A stretch of DNA of 64,000 nt, taken from assembly GCF_011683955.1 (NCBI RefSeq), contig NZ_JAAQPI010000015.1:62001-126000 (forward strand), read 5' to 3'. The stretch comes from Pseudomaricurvus alkylphenolicus. Its GTDB lineage: Bacteria; Pseudomonadota; Gammaproteobacteria; Pseudomonadales; Cellvibrionaceae. A program made the position numbers and the translations under genes. A model generated the notes under the pieces. That model ran no database searches. It was not told the origin of the DNA and worked only from the letters and a program-made list of their open reading frames with translations. Positions 17,175 through 26,103 of this stretch are shown here, one piece after another; the first letter of the stretch is position 1, and each line of letters opens with the position of its first letter.

Positions 17175-19436
17175 TCAGAAATTATAGGTGAGGTTAGCAC
17201 CAATGGTGCGGGGTCTGAGGGGAACGCCGTAACTGAAATTGGCCGCCAGAGGAAAAACCGTCTGGAAGTCCGACTCGTCAGTTACGTTGGTCATATAGAG
17301 GTTAAGTGCAAACTGCTCGATGGTGATACCCGCACGCAGATCCAGTACATCATAGGCGTCGTTCTTGTAGTTTTGCACGACCGGTATCAGATCGACTCCA
17401 TTGCCCTGATAGGTGCTGGTGAAGGGACCGCGATAACGCCAGGAACCGCCGACAAACGCATCATAACCCATCAGACTGAAGCTGTAGTCTGCACCGACAG
17501 AAACGCTGACCATCGCATTATTGGGAAGTCGTTCACCCGCCTTGGCACCCAATGCAGGCTCTTCGCCCTGGAGTTCGGTATCCGCATAGGCAAAGGTGGC
17601 ACTCAACTCCAGGCCTTCGATAAGCTTCCCATGAATGGCCGCTTCAAAACCGGTCGCTTCAATATCATCAGCAGCGTTAATGGTAGAACCCAATCCGCCA
17701 GCAGTGGTCGACAATTGGGTATCGCCCCAGTCAATCCAATAGACACCGGCGTCGTAGGCAATGCGACCGTCCATCAGGGTGCCTTTGATGCCCAGCTCAT
17801 AGCTCCAGAGTTCGTCGGCGTCATAGGTGGCGTCACCTAAGGGCATCAAGGTATCCGGCAGGCCATCACCGTCGGTATCCACAGGTACCTGGCTCACCAG
17901 ATTGGGGCCGCCCGGGCGATAACCACTGGCGGCGCGGGCGTATACCTGGGTCTGTTCGGAAAGGCGATAGCGACTATTGAGCAGGTAGTTGGTCACGTCC
18001 TCGGAGTTGTCCGCTGCCAGACCGGGCAAACCAAAGGCCGGGTTGTTGTTACTGAGGTCTTCGATATCCGATTCTGCTTCGGAGTAACGCAATCCCAATG
18101 TAACATCCCAAGACTGACTCAGGTAAAGAGTCACATTACCGAAAGCCGCAAACTCTTCGAACTCCAGTGGTACGTTTGAGCGCACGAGCACAATATCAGC
18201 GGGATCCTCTATGGTGTTTTGAATCGCATCGGTTTCCTGAGAGGTGTAATACAATCCCACCAACCACTCAAGCTTGTCGCTGGATTCCGATGTCAAACGC
18301 AATTCTTGCGTAAATCGATCGGTTTCAAAGGTGGATTCAAACAATACGGTATGGGTACCAAAGGGAGCACCGGTAAAGAAGTCCGCCGTTCCGCCGAGAC
18401 TACTGGTGATATCAGTGCCATTGGCCAGCTCCACGGTTTGATGACTGGTAACAGACGTCAGGGTAGCACCATCAAAATCGTAGTTGATAGTCAGTGCGTG
18501 CATGTCATAGTCGTAGGCACGACTGGTGGGCAGCGAAGAATCACCGACGTATTCGCCCAGCGGCCTGTCGCCGTTGTTAACGTCAAACAGCACGTAGCCC
18601 GGATCACCGTAATCCGCATCCAGTACAACCGCATTGTAGCGAACCTCCATCGCTTCGCTGGGCTGAAACAAGACCGTTAACTGCGCGCCATCGTAGTCAT
18701 GATCGTTAGCGTCCTGCTCACCTAAACCGGGCAAATCCACGTAACCTTCCGCGTCCTCGGAAAAACCGCTCAGTGAAATCGCCAGCTTGTCTTCAATAAC
18801 CGGAATGGAGACACTGGCGCGATAGCGGCTGTTGACGCCGCCGCGGTCCGTGTCCGAAAAATCCGCGGAAACATAACCTTCTATATCGGTCAGCGAAGGC
18901 TTTTTGGTGATGTAGCGCACAACGCCGCCCATGGAGCTGGCACCGAACAAAGTACCCTGAGGCCCACGCACCACTTCAAGTTGTTGCAAGTTAAGCAGTG
19001 TGGCATCCAAGGCAAGCTGATCACCGGCACCGCCAAAAACAGGTCCGTAGGGCACATCGTCCACGTAAATACCGGTAGTGGAGGCACCGCCAGCGTAAAT
19101 GCCGCGAATAGTCAGATTGCCCAGGCTGGGCGAACCGCCATCATTTGCGGTCAAGTTGGGGACGAAATCGGCCAGGGAGTTGATATCAGAGATACCCTCA
19201 CCGGTGGCCTTTTCCAGATCCACCGCCGTCATGGATACCGGAACATCCAGCAGACTCTCTTCCCGCCGGGTCGCGGTCACTATGATTTCTTCTATCAGAA
19301 AGTCGTCCAGATTTTCCTGAGTTTCTTCCGCCTGTTGCGCATAAGCCGGCATCGCCAGCAGGCACAGAGTGCTGATGGCCGCGCAAGAGCGCGCCGCTTG
19401 GAGTTTTTGGATCATTTCAGTGGCTTGTATCTTCAT
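17175..19436 (-). CDS. TonB-dependent outer-membrane receptor
   Basis: A 753-residue TonB-dependent receptor. It has a signal peptide (hydrophobic ISTLCLLAMP, cleavage after PAYA), a TonB box in EEIIVTATRRE, the plug domain including NLTIRGIYAGGASTTGIYVD and VRGPQGTLFGASSMGGVVRY, then the beta-barrel ending in the aromatic residue of GANLTYNF. The start is the ATG at 19436 with GGAAGAG upstream; a second ATG 6 codons earlier is less likely. It lies in the island between the M19 protein and the GPH carrier, so it probably brings the island substrate across the outer membrane. The substrate is not indicated by the sequence. Confidence 0.92.
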   Translation of the reverse strand: MKIQATEMIQKLQAARSCAAISTLCLLAMPAYAQQAEETQENLDDFLIEEIIVTATRREESLLDVPVSMTAVDLEKATGEGISDINSLADFVPNLTANDGGSPSLGNLTIRGIYAGGASTTGIYVDDVPYGPVFGGAGDQLALDATLLNLQQLEVVRGPQGTLFGASSMGGVVRYITKKPSLTDIEGYVSADFSDTDRGGVNSRYRASVSIPVIEDKLAISLSGFSEDAEGYVDLPGLGEQDANDHDYDGAQLTVLFQPSEAMEVRYNAVVLDADYGDPGYVLFDVNNGDRPLGEYVGDSSLPTSRAYDYDMHALTINYDFDGATLTSVTSHQTVELANGTDITSSLGGTADFFTGAPFGTHTVLFESTFETDRFTQELRLTSESSDKLEWLVGLYYTSQETDAIQNTIEDPADIVLVRSNVPLEFEEFAAFGNVTLYLSQSWDVTLGLRYSEAESDIEDLSNNNPAFGLPGLAADNSEDVTNYLLNSRYRLSEQTQVYARAASGYRPGGPNLVSQVPVDTDGDGLPDTLMPLGDATYDADELWSYELGIKGTLMDGRIAYDAGVYWIDWGDTQLSTTAGGLGSTINAADDIEATGFEAAIHGKLIEGLELSATFAYADTELQGEEPALGAKAGERLPNNAMVSVSVGADYSFSLMGYDAFVGGSWRYRGPFTSTYQGNGVDLIPVVQNYKNDAYDVLDLRAGITIEQFALNLYMTNVTDESDFQTVFPLAANFSYGVPLRPRTIGANLTYNF

Positions 19437-19562
19437 AATCAACTCTTCCTTCATTATGGCTTATCATCAGATGAGCGTTGTTTTTATTACCTGCCGGTGA
19501 ATTACTTTGAAGCGACGAACCCATCTACCGGCTAACAGGGTTCCCCGTGGCGAAAGTCCGGT

Positions 19563-20612
19563 TTAACCCACCTCAGCTCGGGCGGGAACCTGATCGCCCT
19601 CGACCAGCTGGTAGATACGCCTGAAGTTACCGCCGAGAATGCCCTGAATCGCCCGCTCGCCGTATCCGTTGGCCTGCATAATCGCGACCAGCTCCACCAA
19701 CTGCTCCGGAGCAAAGGCCACGCCCTCATAAAGCTGGGTGCCAAAAGGGTCTCGCCAGGCCGTCTCCCGTGCACTTTGAATGCCCTGCCAGGTCCATTCC
19801 AGATCCTCGATATAGTCGGTGCCAATTCCCGCGTGCTCAGGGCCCACCAACTGTGCGATGTGGTCTATATGTCGGAACACGGTTTCACTCTTGGCCGCCG
19901 GGTCGCCGAGAAAGGCGCCAATACCCACAACACCCACCGCCCCACCGCGTTCCGCACAGGCGCGAATCTGGTCATCATCAATGTTGCGAATGTGGCGACA
20001 TTGGGCAAATACGCCGGAATGGGAAAAGATCGCGGGTGTCTCGCTAATCTCAATGGCTTCCAGGGAGGAGCGGCGTCCCATATGGGAGACATCCACCACC
20101 ATACCGACCCGGTTCATCTCCCGTACCAACTCACGCCCAAACAGGCTCAGGCCCGCATCGGCAGGTTCTGCGCAACCATCGGCTGCACGGTTACGCGTCT
20201 GGTAGGCCAACAGCATATGGCGCACGCCCAGATCCTTCAGGTTTTGCAACCGCGAAAGATCCTCATGAACCAGCTCAGTGTCTTGCACATTCAGTCCCAG
20301 AACCAGTTTTCCCTCGCGATAACCGGCATCCACTTCTGCAAGATTTGCGGCAAAACACAGCCAATCGGCATGAGGTTCACAGAGCACCTGAAATCGACCG
20401 ACTTCACGTATGACCCCCTCGTAGCTGGCGGGCATGTCCTGAATGGTGAGACTGATAAAGCTGTAGCCGGATTGGTGGTAACGGCGCAGTACTTCGATAT
20501 CCCAGTACTGCTCTACCCAGGGCAAGGTCATATCCCAAACATCGCGGCTGGACTGGATCAGGCTTCGGGCACGATCCAGCGCTTCGGTAGAAACTGATTG
20601 GGTTATGGACAT
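19563..20612 (-). CDS. M19 (renal dipeptidase) family protein with altered metal site
   Basis: A 349-residue member of the membrane-dipeptidase family M19, which hydrolyses dipeptides including those with a D residue. Two ligand histidines are present in VDVSHMGRRSSLEAIE and IFSHSGVFAQCRHIRNI. The usual N-terminal HxD of the DGHNDLPW motif has become DVWDMTLPW, and the bridging Glu of EGGH appears to be replaced in LNVQDTELVHED. The binuclear centre may therefore hold one metal or be changed in activity. There is no signal peptide. It has GAGG before its ATG and is first in the operon that continues with the TonB receptor, downstream of a palindromic operator at 20634. Confidence 0.85.
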   Translation of the reverse strand: MSITQSVSTEALDRARSLIQSSRDVWDMTLPWVEQYWDIEVLRRYHQSGYSFISLTIQDMPASYEGVIREVGRFQVLCEPHADWLCFAANLAEVDAGYREGKLVLGLNVQDTELVHEDLSRLQNLKDLGVRHMLLAYQTRNRAADGCAEPADAGLSLFGRELVREMNRVGMVVDVSHMGRRSSLEAIEISETPAIFSHSGVFAQCRHIRNIDDDQIRACAERGGAVGVVGIGAFLGDPAAKSETVFRHIDHIAQLVGPEHAGIGTDYIEDLEWTWQGIQSARETAWRDPFGTQLYEGVAFAPEQLVELVAIMQANGYGERAIQGILGGNFRRIYQLVEGDQVPARAEVG

Positions 20613-20633
20613 CTGAAAACCTCTATTGAATTA

Positions 20634-20675
20634 TTTATTCGTATTTGAATATATCCTCACATATGGTATTTTTCA
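20634..20675. promoter_or_regulatory. Candidate operator between the M19 and serine hydrolase genes
   Basis: TTTATTC-GTATTT-GAATATA at 20634-20653 matches the AATATTC-N6-GAATATT palindrome at 23791 with the same six-base spacer. Just beyond, the minus strand reads AAATACCATATGTGAGGATA, similar to the second box ACCATATAAGAATATT at 10701. The site is in a 143-base divergent promoter region, so one regulator could control both directions. Confidence 0.5.
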
Positions 20676-20755
20676 ACCTCTAATTTTGTTGATTTTCACT
20701 TGGTGCCCGTATTCAAGCCGGCGCTATACTCAATTCAGCCCGTTGAGGACCACAA

Positions 20756-22162
20756 ATGACCACAATCAACCCAGATATCTACCACAGGCTCCAATCCCGC
20801 TTATCGGAAAGGTTGCAGACTCAGCTGAATAAATTCCGTATACCCGGCGCTGCTATAGCCATTTACCATCAGGACAATCCCCTGGAAGCCGCAGTTGGAA
20901 GCGCAAACCTGGAAGCCGGGATCGATGTCGACCCCCACACCGTGTTTCAGATCGGTTCCACCACCAAGGTGTACACGGCAACCTTGATGATCATGCTGGT
21001 GGATGAAGGACTGATTGAGTTGGATGCGCCGGTGAGTCGTTACCTGCCCGATCTTCAAATCGACAATCACCCCACACCGGATGCGCTTACGGTGCGTTCG
21101 CTGTTGGATTATTCCGCCGGCATGGAAGGGGATTATTTTGCGGACTTTGGGCCCGGCCCCGAAGCGTTGGAGCGCTACGTGAACGCCTGCCATACATTGC
21201 AATACATCCACCCGCCCGGTGAAATGCGAGCCTATAACTCCACCGCCTATTGCATTGCCGGGCGTGTGATTGAAGCGGTGACGGGCCGCTACTATGAAGA
21301 TGTATTACAGGAAAAACTGTTGCAACCCATAGGTACAGAACGGTTCGGCTTCTATACCCACGATGTGATCCGGTATCGTACCGCCATCGGTCACGAAGTG
21401 GATCAGAAAACCGGAGAATTACGCGCCGTGGATAATTTACGCCTGCCACATTGTATGAGCGCTGCAGGTGCTTCTTTATCCATGACGGCGAAAGATCTGC
21501 TCAGGTTTGGCTGCTTTCATCTGAACAATGGCGTCACCCGCGACGGTAAACCCTTGGTCTGTTCTGATTTGATTCAACAGATGCGAACGCCTTATAAGAT
21601 CGTGCCGCCTTCCGATTCCGAATTGTTGATGGGCTGGGCCGCTCTGGAATCGGATCGAGGTCGCGTTACCGTTGCCTCCGGTATGACCCACGGGCAAAAC
21701 TCATTTCTGGCACTGTTGCCCGCTGAAAAATTGGCGATTTCCATCCTTGCCAACACCGCCACCGGTGCCAACCAGATATTTTTGGACTTGGGAGTCGAAC
21801 TGATTAAGGCGTTGTCGGGAGCGACCGTTTGCATTCCCGAAGGGAGAGACTTACGCGACCTAAAACCTGTTCCATTGGCAGAGGTTGATACTCAGGAACT
21901 GTTGGGGGAATACCTGAATGGCACCCAACTGGAAATTTCTGAAAATAGTGAAGGGCTGCAAATGACAGCCACCTATGATATGCCAGACCGGCCCGAGCCT
22001 GTTCAGGAAATCGTCAGGTTGGTTCCGATTGGTGACAACAAGTTTCTGACCGAGAAGGAAGACACTCCCTCCCAAGTGGTGGAGTTTCTCTTTGCGGATG
22101 GGGAATCGTCGCCGGCGAGCCAGGTATTTTGCCAGAATCGGTTGTTTGCACGGCGGCGTTGA
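20756..22162 (+). CDS. Serine hydrolase of the beta-lactamase/D-aminopeptidase family, copy 2
   Basis: A 468-residue cytoplasmic protein of the same family as those at 14.4 and 22.2 kb. The nucleophile motif is S68-T-T-K71 after FQIG, the tyrosine motif is in MRAYNSTAYCIAG (YNS, the Y-x-S variant seen in some esterases), and a histidine-glycine motif occurs in MTHGQNSFLALLP. A C-terminal domain follows. GAGGA lies about 8 bases before the ATG. It is the only enzyme of the island on the plus strand besides the regulator, and shares its promoter region with the divergent M19 gene. Likely substrates are amides or peptides with D residues, or esters. Confidence 0.86.
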   Translation: MTTINPDIYHRLQSRLSERLQTQLNKFRIPGAAIAIYHQDNPLEAAVGSANLEAGIDVDPHTVFQIGSTTKVYTATLMIMLVDEGLIELDAPVSRYLPDLQIDNHPTPDALTVRSLLDYSAGMEGDYFADFGPGPEALERYVNACHTLQYIHPPGEMRAYNSTAYCIAGRVIEAVTGRYYEDVLQEKLLQPIGTERFGFYTHDVIRYRTAIGHEVDQKTGELRAVDNLRLPHCMSAAGASLSMTAKDLLRFGCFHLNNGVTRDGKPLVCSDLIQQMRTPYKIVPPSDSELLMGWAALESDRGRVTVASGMTHGQNSFLALLPAEKLAISILANTATGANQIFLDLGVELIKALSGATVCIPEGRDLRDLKPVPLAEVDTQELLGEYLNGTQLEISENSEGLQMTATYDMPDRPEPVQEIVRLVPIGDNKFLTEKEDTPSQVVEFLFADGESSPASQVFCQNRLFARRR

Positions 22163-22190
22163 CCGCCACCTCTGAGCAGCGCCATCATGT

Positions 22191-23768
22191 TTAAAGACGA
22201 GGCAGTTTTATTTCCCCGATGATGAGTGCTGCCACCACACCGTCGTCACCGGTTTCAAATCGTACGGCCTCTGCGGCAAAAAAGAGGCTGTCTTCCGGGA
22301 AGCGGAAGATGCCAGCTTCTTCTTCAACTAAAGGCTGATAGAAACAGTTTGCCACCCGTGCCCAGAGGCGTCCTGAACGTGCATAGATTTGCATTGGACA
22401 GGATGCCTCTGATCCGTAGTTGCCAATCAGGGTTTCCTCTGGCAAGCCGGCAGAATCAACGTGTTCGTCACGCAAGTAGTTTTGGTCACCAACGATCAGA
22501 CCAGACTCATTCAATTGAATATCATCGACAAATACCTGTGCGCAGTCCATCGCCCAGTGTTCCTTGTGTCGACGCAGTTCGCCGATGGTTCCATTGATCT
22601 CCGCTGAAAGCTTACCATTATTCACCCTAATCCAGGCGAGCGAGTCCCCATTGCGATAGGTTCCCACTAACCGGGAGTAACATTGAAGGTCGGCATCTTG
22701 GGTCTGAATAAACCCCGGCAACGATTGTCCACGGCGAAGTTTAAGTGCCAATTCAAGAATATGAGCCGAAAGCCTGCGGGCGATATTGTTGCCGATATCC
22801 TGGGTAACAAATACCAATACCCCCAAATTCTCAGATGGCAACAACTCCAATTCAGTGGCATAGCCATAAATAGTTCCACCGTGTCCGACGGCCTTGTGTC
22901 CAAAGAGTTCCCTGACAAAAAATCCGAGGGCAATGGTGTCGTCCTCTTGCTCCAGTTGCCACATGGATTGAAGTAAAGAAGCGCTCAACACCGGTTCTCC
23001 GCCACGCAACAGCGTTGACGCCAGTCGAGTAAGATCCCGTGGTGATGAAAAGATGCCACCGGCAGGCACACTGTTCGGTTTGTTGACCGGTGCAGGCTGA
23101 GTTTTCTGGTGGTAGGGGCACATTTGTGCTTCTGCCAATGCTGCCCGAACATCTTCATTGAGTTCAAGCCTGGAGTCTTGCATTCCCAAAGGCTTGAAGA
23201 TTCGCTCTTGAACCAGTTGTTCGTAGGGTTTGCTTTCCAGTCGTTCCAGCATCAGTCCCAGAACACAGACTCCCGCATTAGAGTAACTGGTCTTTGTTCC
23301 GGGTTCCCAAAGTAGTCGGGTTTGATTCAGGCTGGAGACAATTTCTTCCAGAGAGGCATTGCTGGAAAGAAAATAGCAACCTCCCGGAGCCTCCCGGACC
23401 AGCCCGCTCTTGTGCTGCAGCAGACGCCGTATAGTAATAGGATTGTCAAAGTCGCTATGAGGCTGAAACTCCGGCAGGTGCTTGCCAATGGGATCATCCA
23501 GTGCAATGCGCCCACTCTCGACCTGTTGCATAACCAGGAAGCCCGTCACCAGTTTGGTAATGGAACCAATGCGAAATAGCGTGTCCTCCGTGAATCGCCG
23601 AACCCCCGCCAGGTCCGCGCTACCTCCAGAGCCCTGCCAGACAATCCCCTCCTGGTCCAGGAGGACAGCGTAGAGACCCGGGATCTGTTTGTTACTGCAT
23701 TCTCGTTGCAGGAGCTGCGCCAGATGCTTTTCCAGAATGCTTGGTTCTAATTTGGGTTCACAAGTCAC
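22191..23768 (-). CDS. Serine hydrolase of the beta-lactamase/D-aminopeptidase family, copy 3
   Basis: A 525-residue cytoplasmic serine hydrolase. The nucleophile motif is S69-I-T-K72 in FRIGSITKLVTG, the tyrosine motif is YSNAGVCVLG, and the third motif is VGHGGTIYGYATE. Residues from about 370 on form an extra beta-rich C-terminal domain like those of its paralogues. It starts with GTG, preceded by GGGAGAGG at close spacing. Convergent with copy 2, with 28 bases between stops. It is transcribed alone from the region holding the perfect AATATTC-N6-GAATATT palindrome. Three divergent paralogues in one island suggest different cleavage specificities on one complex substrate. Confidence 0.86.
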   Translation of the reverse strand: MTCEPKLEPSILEKHLAQLLQRECSNKQIPGLYAVLLDQEGIVWQGSGGSADLAGVRRFTEDTLFRIGSITKLVTGFLVMQQVESGRIALDDPIGKHLPEFQPHSDFDNPITIRRLLQHKSGLVREAPGGCYFLSSNASLEEIVSSLNQTRLLWEPGTKTSYSNAGVCVLGLMLERLESKPYEQLVQERIFKPLGMQDSRLELNEDVRAALAEAQMCPYHQKTQPAPVNKPNSVPAGGIFSSPRDLTRLASTLLRGGEPVLSASLLQSMWQLEQEDDTIALGFFVRELFGHKAVGHGGTIYGYATELELLPSENLGVLVFVTQDIGNNIARRLSAHILELALKLRRGQSLPGFIQTQDADLQCYSRLVGTYRNGDSLAWIRVNNGKLSAEINGTIGELRRHKEHWAMDCAQVFVDDIQLNESGLIVGDQNYLRDEHVDSAGLPEETLIGNYGSEASCPMQIYARSGRLWARVANCFYQPLVEEEAGIFRFPEDSLFFAAEAVRFETGDDGVVAALIIGEIKLPRL

Positions 23769-23790
23769 AGGCCTCTCCCTAAAAGGACAA

Positions 23791-23810
23791 AATATTCATA
23801 TTAGAATATT
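23791..23810. promoter_or_regulatory. Perfect palindromic operator upstream of serine hydrolase copy 3
   Basis: AATATTC-ATATTA-GAATATT has two exact 7-base arms around a six-base spacer and sits 22 bases upstream of the GTG start. It is the best copy of the motif also found at 10678 and 20634. The position near the transcription start fits a repressor site. Confidence 0.55.
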
Positions 23811-24056
23811 TTATTCATAGCAATGAATCAAGCTCCTTCACAGAACCATTCAGAACAACCACCTTGGTTTTCGGAATGGAGTTAATTTTGAAATCTACCA
23901 CCACCTCAGCCGCACCGCAGAAATTGGAGAATTGTTTCGCGCCATCCCTGTAGTACGATCCTGTCACGGTATCTCCGGCAATTCAGATTTGTTGGATTAG
24001 TACAAGCCGATTTCATGCAGCGGCTGCACAAAATTTGGGAACACTTGGATGGATTA

Positions 24057-24968
24057 CTAGACAACCAGTCTGCCAACAGCGTCCGAAATGCCCACCGTGC
24101 AAATGGCCCCACTGTTAAACTCAATATAATCGTCCACCATGCCATCACTGAAAATCACACCATGGCTCGCCATTTTCGAAGCAACGGTCATTCGCGACTG
24201 CCGAGTTACCTGACCGAAGACCAAATCCACTCCCGTGGTTTGACTGGGAAAAGGCTCGCGCACCGCAAACTGCAGATAATCGCAATCCCAAGGCATTGAT
24301 GCCAGCTCCCTGTCGGTGCCAGCAATACCCTGTGCCCCGGCTAACACACTCTTCATCCAACCGGTGCTACCCAGCCCCGTGGATACAATAATGCCACTGG
24401 ATGAATGAGCTTCCATTTTACTGCCGACAGTCAGTTCGTATCGGGCGGAAGTGTGACTCCGGGGGCCGATAAAAAAATCGTTTACCGCAATCAGCTCCTG
24501 CCCATCATTAATCTCCGCCCTGCCCAAGGTAATGTTCTTCGTTTTGAATATTCCGCGGGCAACATCCCCGACAATCGCACGTGCATCCTTGACTTCAAAT
24601 GGCAACAGCACACCGTCATATCGGCTGGGTTCCGGATTAATGGCGATGAGAGGTTGGCCTTTTAGGTACTTCAAGGTATTGGCCACCAAACCATCCTGCC
24701 CCACCACCACCACGATATCTTTTGGACCAAAGATAAAGTTAGGGAGAAACTCCCGATCCAGTTTTTGCACTCTTGCACTGGGGGTCAGAACCGCCTCTAC
24801 CGCGGTAACCGCCTGAAGGTAATTGCTGTTTTCCTGGTAGTATTCCTGGAAGCGCTGACCACGACTTTCGATAACAAATCGGGTCTGTTCCTCGGTGTTA
24901 TACTGTGCAACCAACTCTTGCAGACGAGTCCTTCGAGTCACCAAAATGACTTTGATATCTACATTCAT
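24057..24968 (-). CDS. NAD kinase-like protein (NAD/diacylglycerol kinase superfamily)
   Basis: A 303-residue protein with the ATP-NAD kinase fold. The GGDG nucleotide loop appears as VVVVGQDGLVANTLKYL with the catalytic Asp kept, the NE motif of NAD kinase reads AVNDFFIGPRS, and the C-terminal domain has SSGIIVSTGLGSTGWMKS, equivalent to the usual STPTGSTAY. It is diverged from housekeeping NadK, so the acceptor might be NAD or a related nucleotide. It starts 12 bases after the SPFH gene and is the last of the three-gene operon with the ADP-ribosylglycohydrolase. Membership in an NAD/ADP-ribose module is supported by that context. Confidence 0.78.
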   Translation of the reverse strand: MNVDIKVILVTRRTRLQELVAQYNTEEQTRFVIESRGQRFQEYYQENSNYLQAVTAVEAVLTPSARVQKLDREFLPNFIFGPKDIVVVVGQDGLVANTLKYLKGQPLIAINPEPSRYDGVLLPFEVKDARAIVGDVARGIFKTKNITLGRAEINDGQELIAVNDFFIGPRSHTSARYELTVGSKMEAHSSSGIIVSTGLGSTGWMKSVLAGAQGIAGTDRELASMPWDCDYLQFAVREPFPSQTTGVDLVFGQVTRQSRMTVASKMASHGVIFSDGMVDDYIEFNSGAICTVGISDAVGRLVV

Positions 24969-24980
24969 GAATTCTCTGCC

Positions 24981-26000
24981 CTAAACGACCGCTTTGCCGG
25001 ATAACTGCTGCAGCAGGTCCGGAGAAATATTCAATTGCCCAATGCGATCGGCCCCGCCCGCCAATTCTCTGAAGGCCTGCGCCAGCAACTGTTCAGGTTG
25101 CAGGTTACCCATCGTCATTGCCTCCAGAACCCTGGCATCCACCTTTGACAAAGCCTCCATAGTGGCGGCAATGTCATAGGCCTTGGCGTCTGTCTTCTTG
25201 CGATCGTTTTCCGTCGCCAACTCAACCAATTCCTTGCGCTGCTGCTCCTGAGCAATTTCGGCCTCCAGCCGTTCTCTCTCAATCACCATCATCTTTTCCT
25301 TTAGGACTCGATCAGCTTCCAGCTTCTTCTCCTCGATCTCCTGTTGTTTTGCCTCAACCGCCAGTTCCGTATTCAATTCGTTCTCCTTAACCGTCCGCTC
25401 CTGATCAATGGAAGCGTTGCGCCGTCTATAGATAGCTTCGTCCGCCTCCTCCAATAATTTCTCTCTCACCGCCGCCTCCAGCGCTCTGGCGGTCTCGGGC
25501 GTTGGTTTGATTGCAAGAATGGACAAATCCATAATCTCAATCCCCAGGGACGCCAAGACGCTTGAATTAACCAACTCACTTTTGACCGAGCGAACCAGCG
25601 CCTGAGAGGATGTAATCGTCTGACGCAGATCCATCTGCTCGATCGCAGTGCGCATCTTTACCTGTACCAGATTGACGATGCGATTACGCAGTTTCTTCGG
25701 ATCTTCTGATTGATACGTCTGAGCGCCGGATTTTAACGTAAAGTTCATCAGCCCCGATATTTTCTCGGGGTCAGCAATTCGATAAACCACCTGCCCCTGC
25801 ACGGTAATTTCCTGATAGTCACGAGTAGATTCCTTCAGCATAAACGGTAAGTCGGAGGTACTTACAGGAATCGCGACCAGCGATGTTGTCGGAGAGTAAT
25901 AAAAAAACGACAGGCCTTTGCCCTGTCGTTTTAGTTTTCCATCTTTAAACTGCATAAGAAAAGTTGTTGGGTCTACCTTAATGTAATTAATACTAAACAT
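24981..26000 (-). CDS. SPFH/band 7 domain protein
   Basis: A 339-residue protein with an SPFH (band 7, stomatin/prohibitin) domain at roughly 15-190 and a long charged coiled-coil rich in Glu and Lys (ENELNTELAVEAKQQEIEEK region) to about 285, then a short C-terminal tail. No obvious N-terminal membrane segment is present, so it may attach through its SPFH domain or partners. The start MFSINYIKVD at 26000 has GAGG 6 bases upstream; ten further in-frame residues are unlikely. SPFH proteins form large ring or cage scaffolds at membranes. Pairing with an NAD-kinase-like protein and an ADP-ribosylglycohydrolase is unusual. Confidence 0.85.
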   Translation of the reverse strand: MFSINYIKVDPTTFLMQFKDGKLKRQGKGLSFFYYSPTTSLVAIPVSTSDLPFMLKESTRDYQEITVQGQVVYRIADPEKISGLMNFTLKSGAQTYQSEDPKKLRNRIVNLVQVKMRTAIEQMDLRQTITSSQALVRSVKSELVNSSVLASLGIEIMDLSILAIKPTPETARALEAAVREKLLEEADEAIYRRRNASIDQERTVKENELNTELAVEAKQQEIEEKKLEADRVLKEKMMVIERERLEAEIAQEQQRKELVELATENDRKKTDAKAYDIAATMEALSKVDARVLEAMTMGNLQPEQLLAQAFRELAGGADRIGQLNISPDLLQQLSGKAVV

Positions 26001-26103
26001 GACAACCTCTTTCTTGTCTTTGAACACCATATTAATAGTGGCTTAGAGCCACTTACTGGTTAAGCTTTTCCCTATTGAACTGATTTTGGAAAAATGAAAT
26101 CAA

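Noticed and set aside
14361-23768. True secreted beta-lactamases
   Set aside because: All three have the SxxK nucleophile motif but none has a signal peptide, and their extra C-terminal domains and peptidase neighbours point to amidase, peptidase or esterase roles.
23811-24056. Small gene between the serine hydrolase and the NAD-kinase-like gene
   Set aside because: The only frame of note (80 residues, minus strand) overlaps the kinase gene out of frame, and the rest of the gap has no start with a ribosome site.
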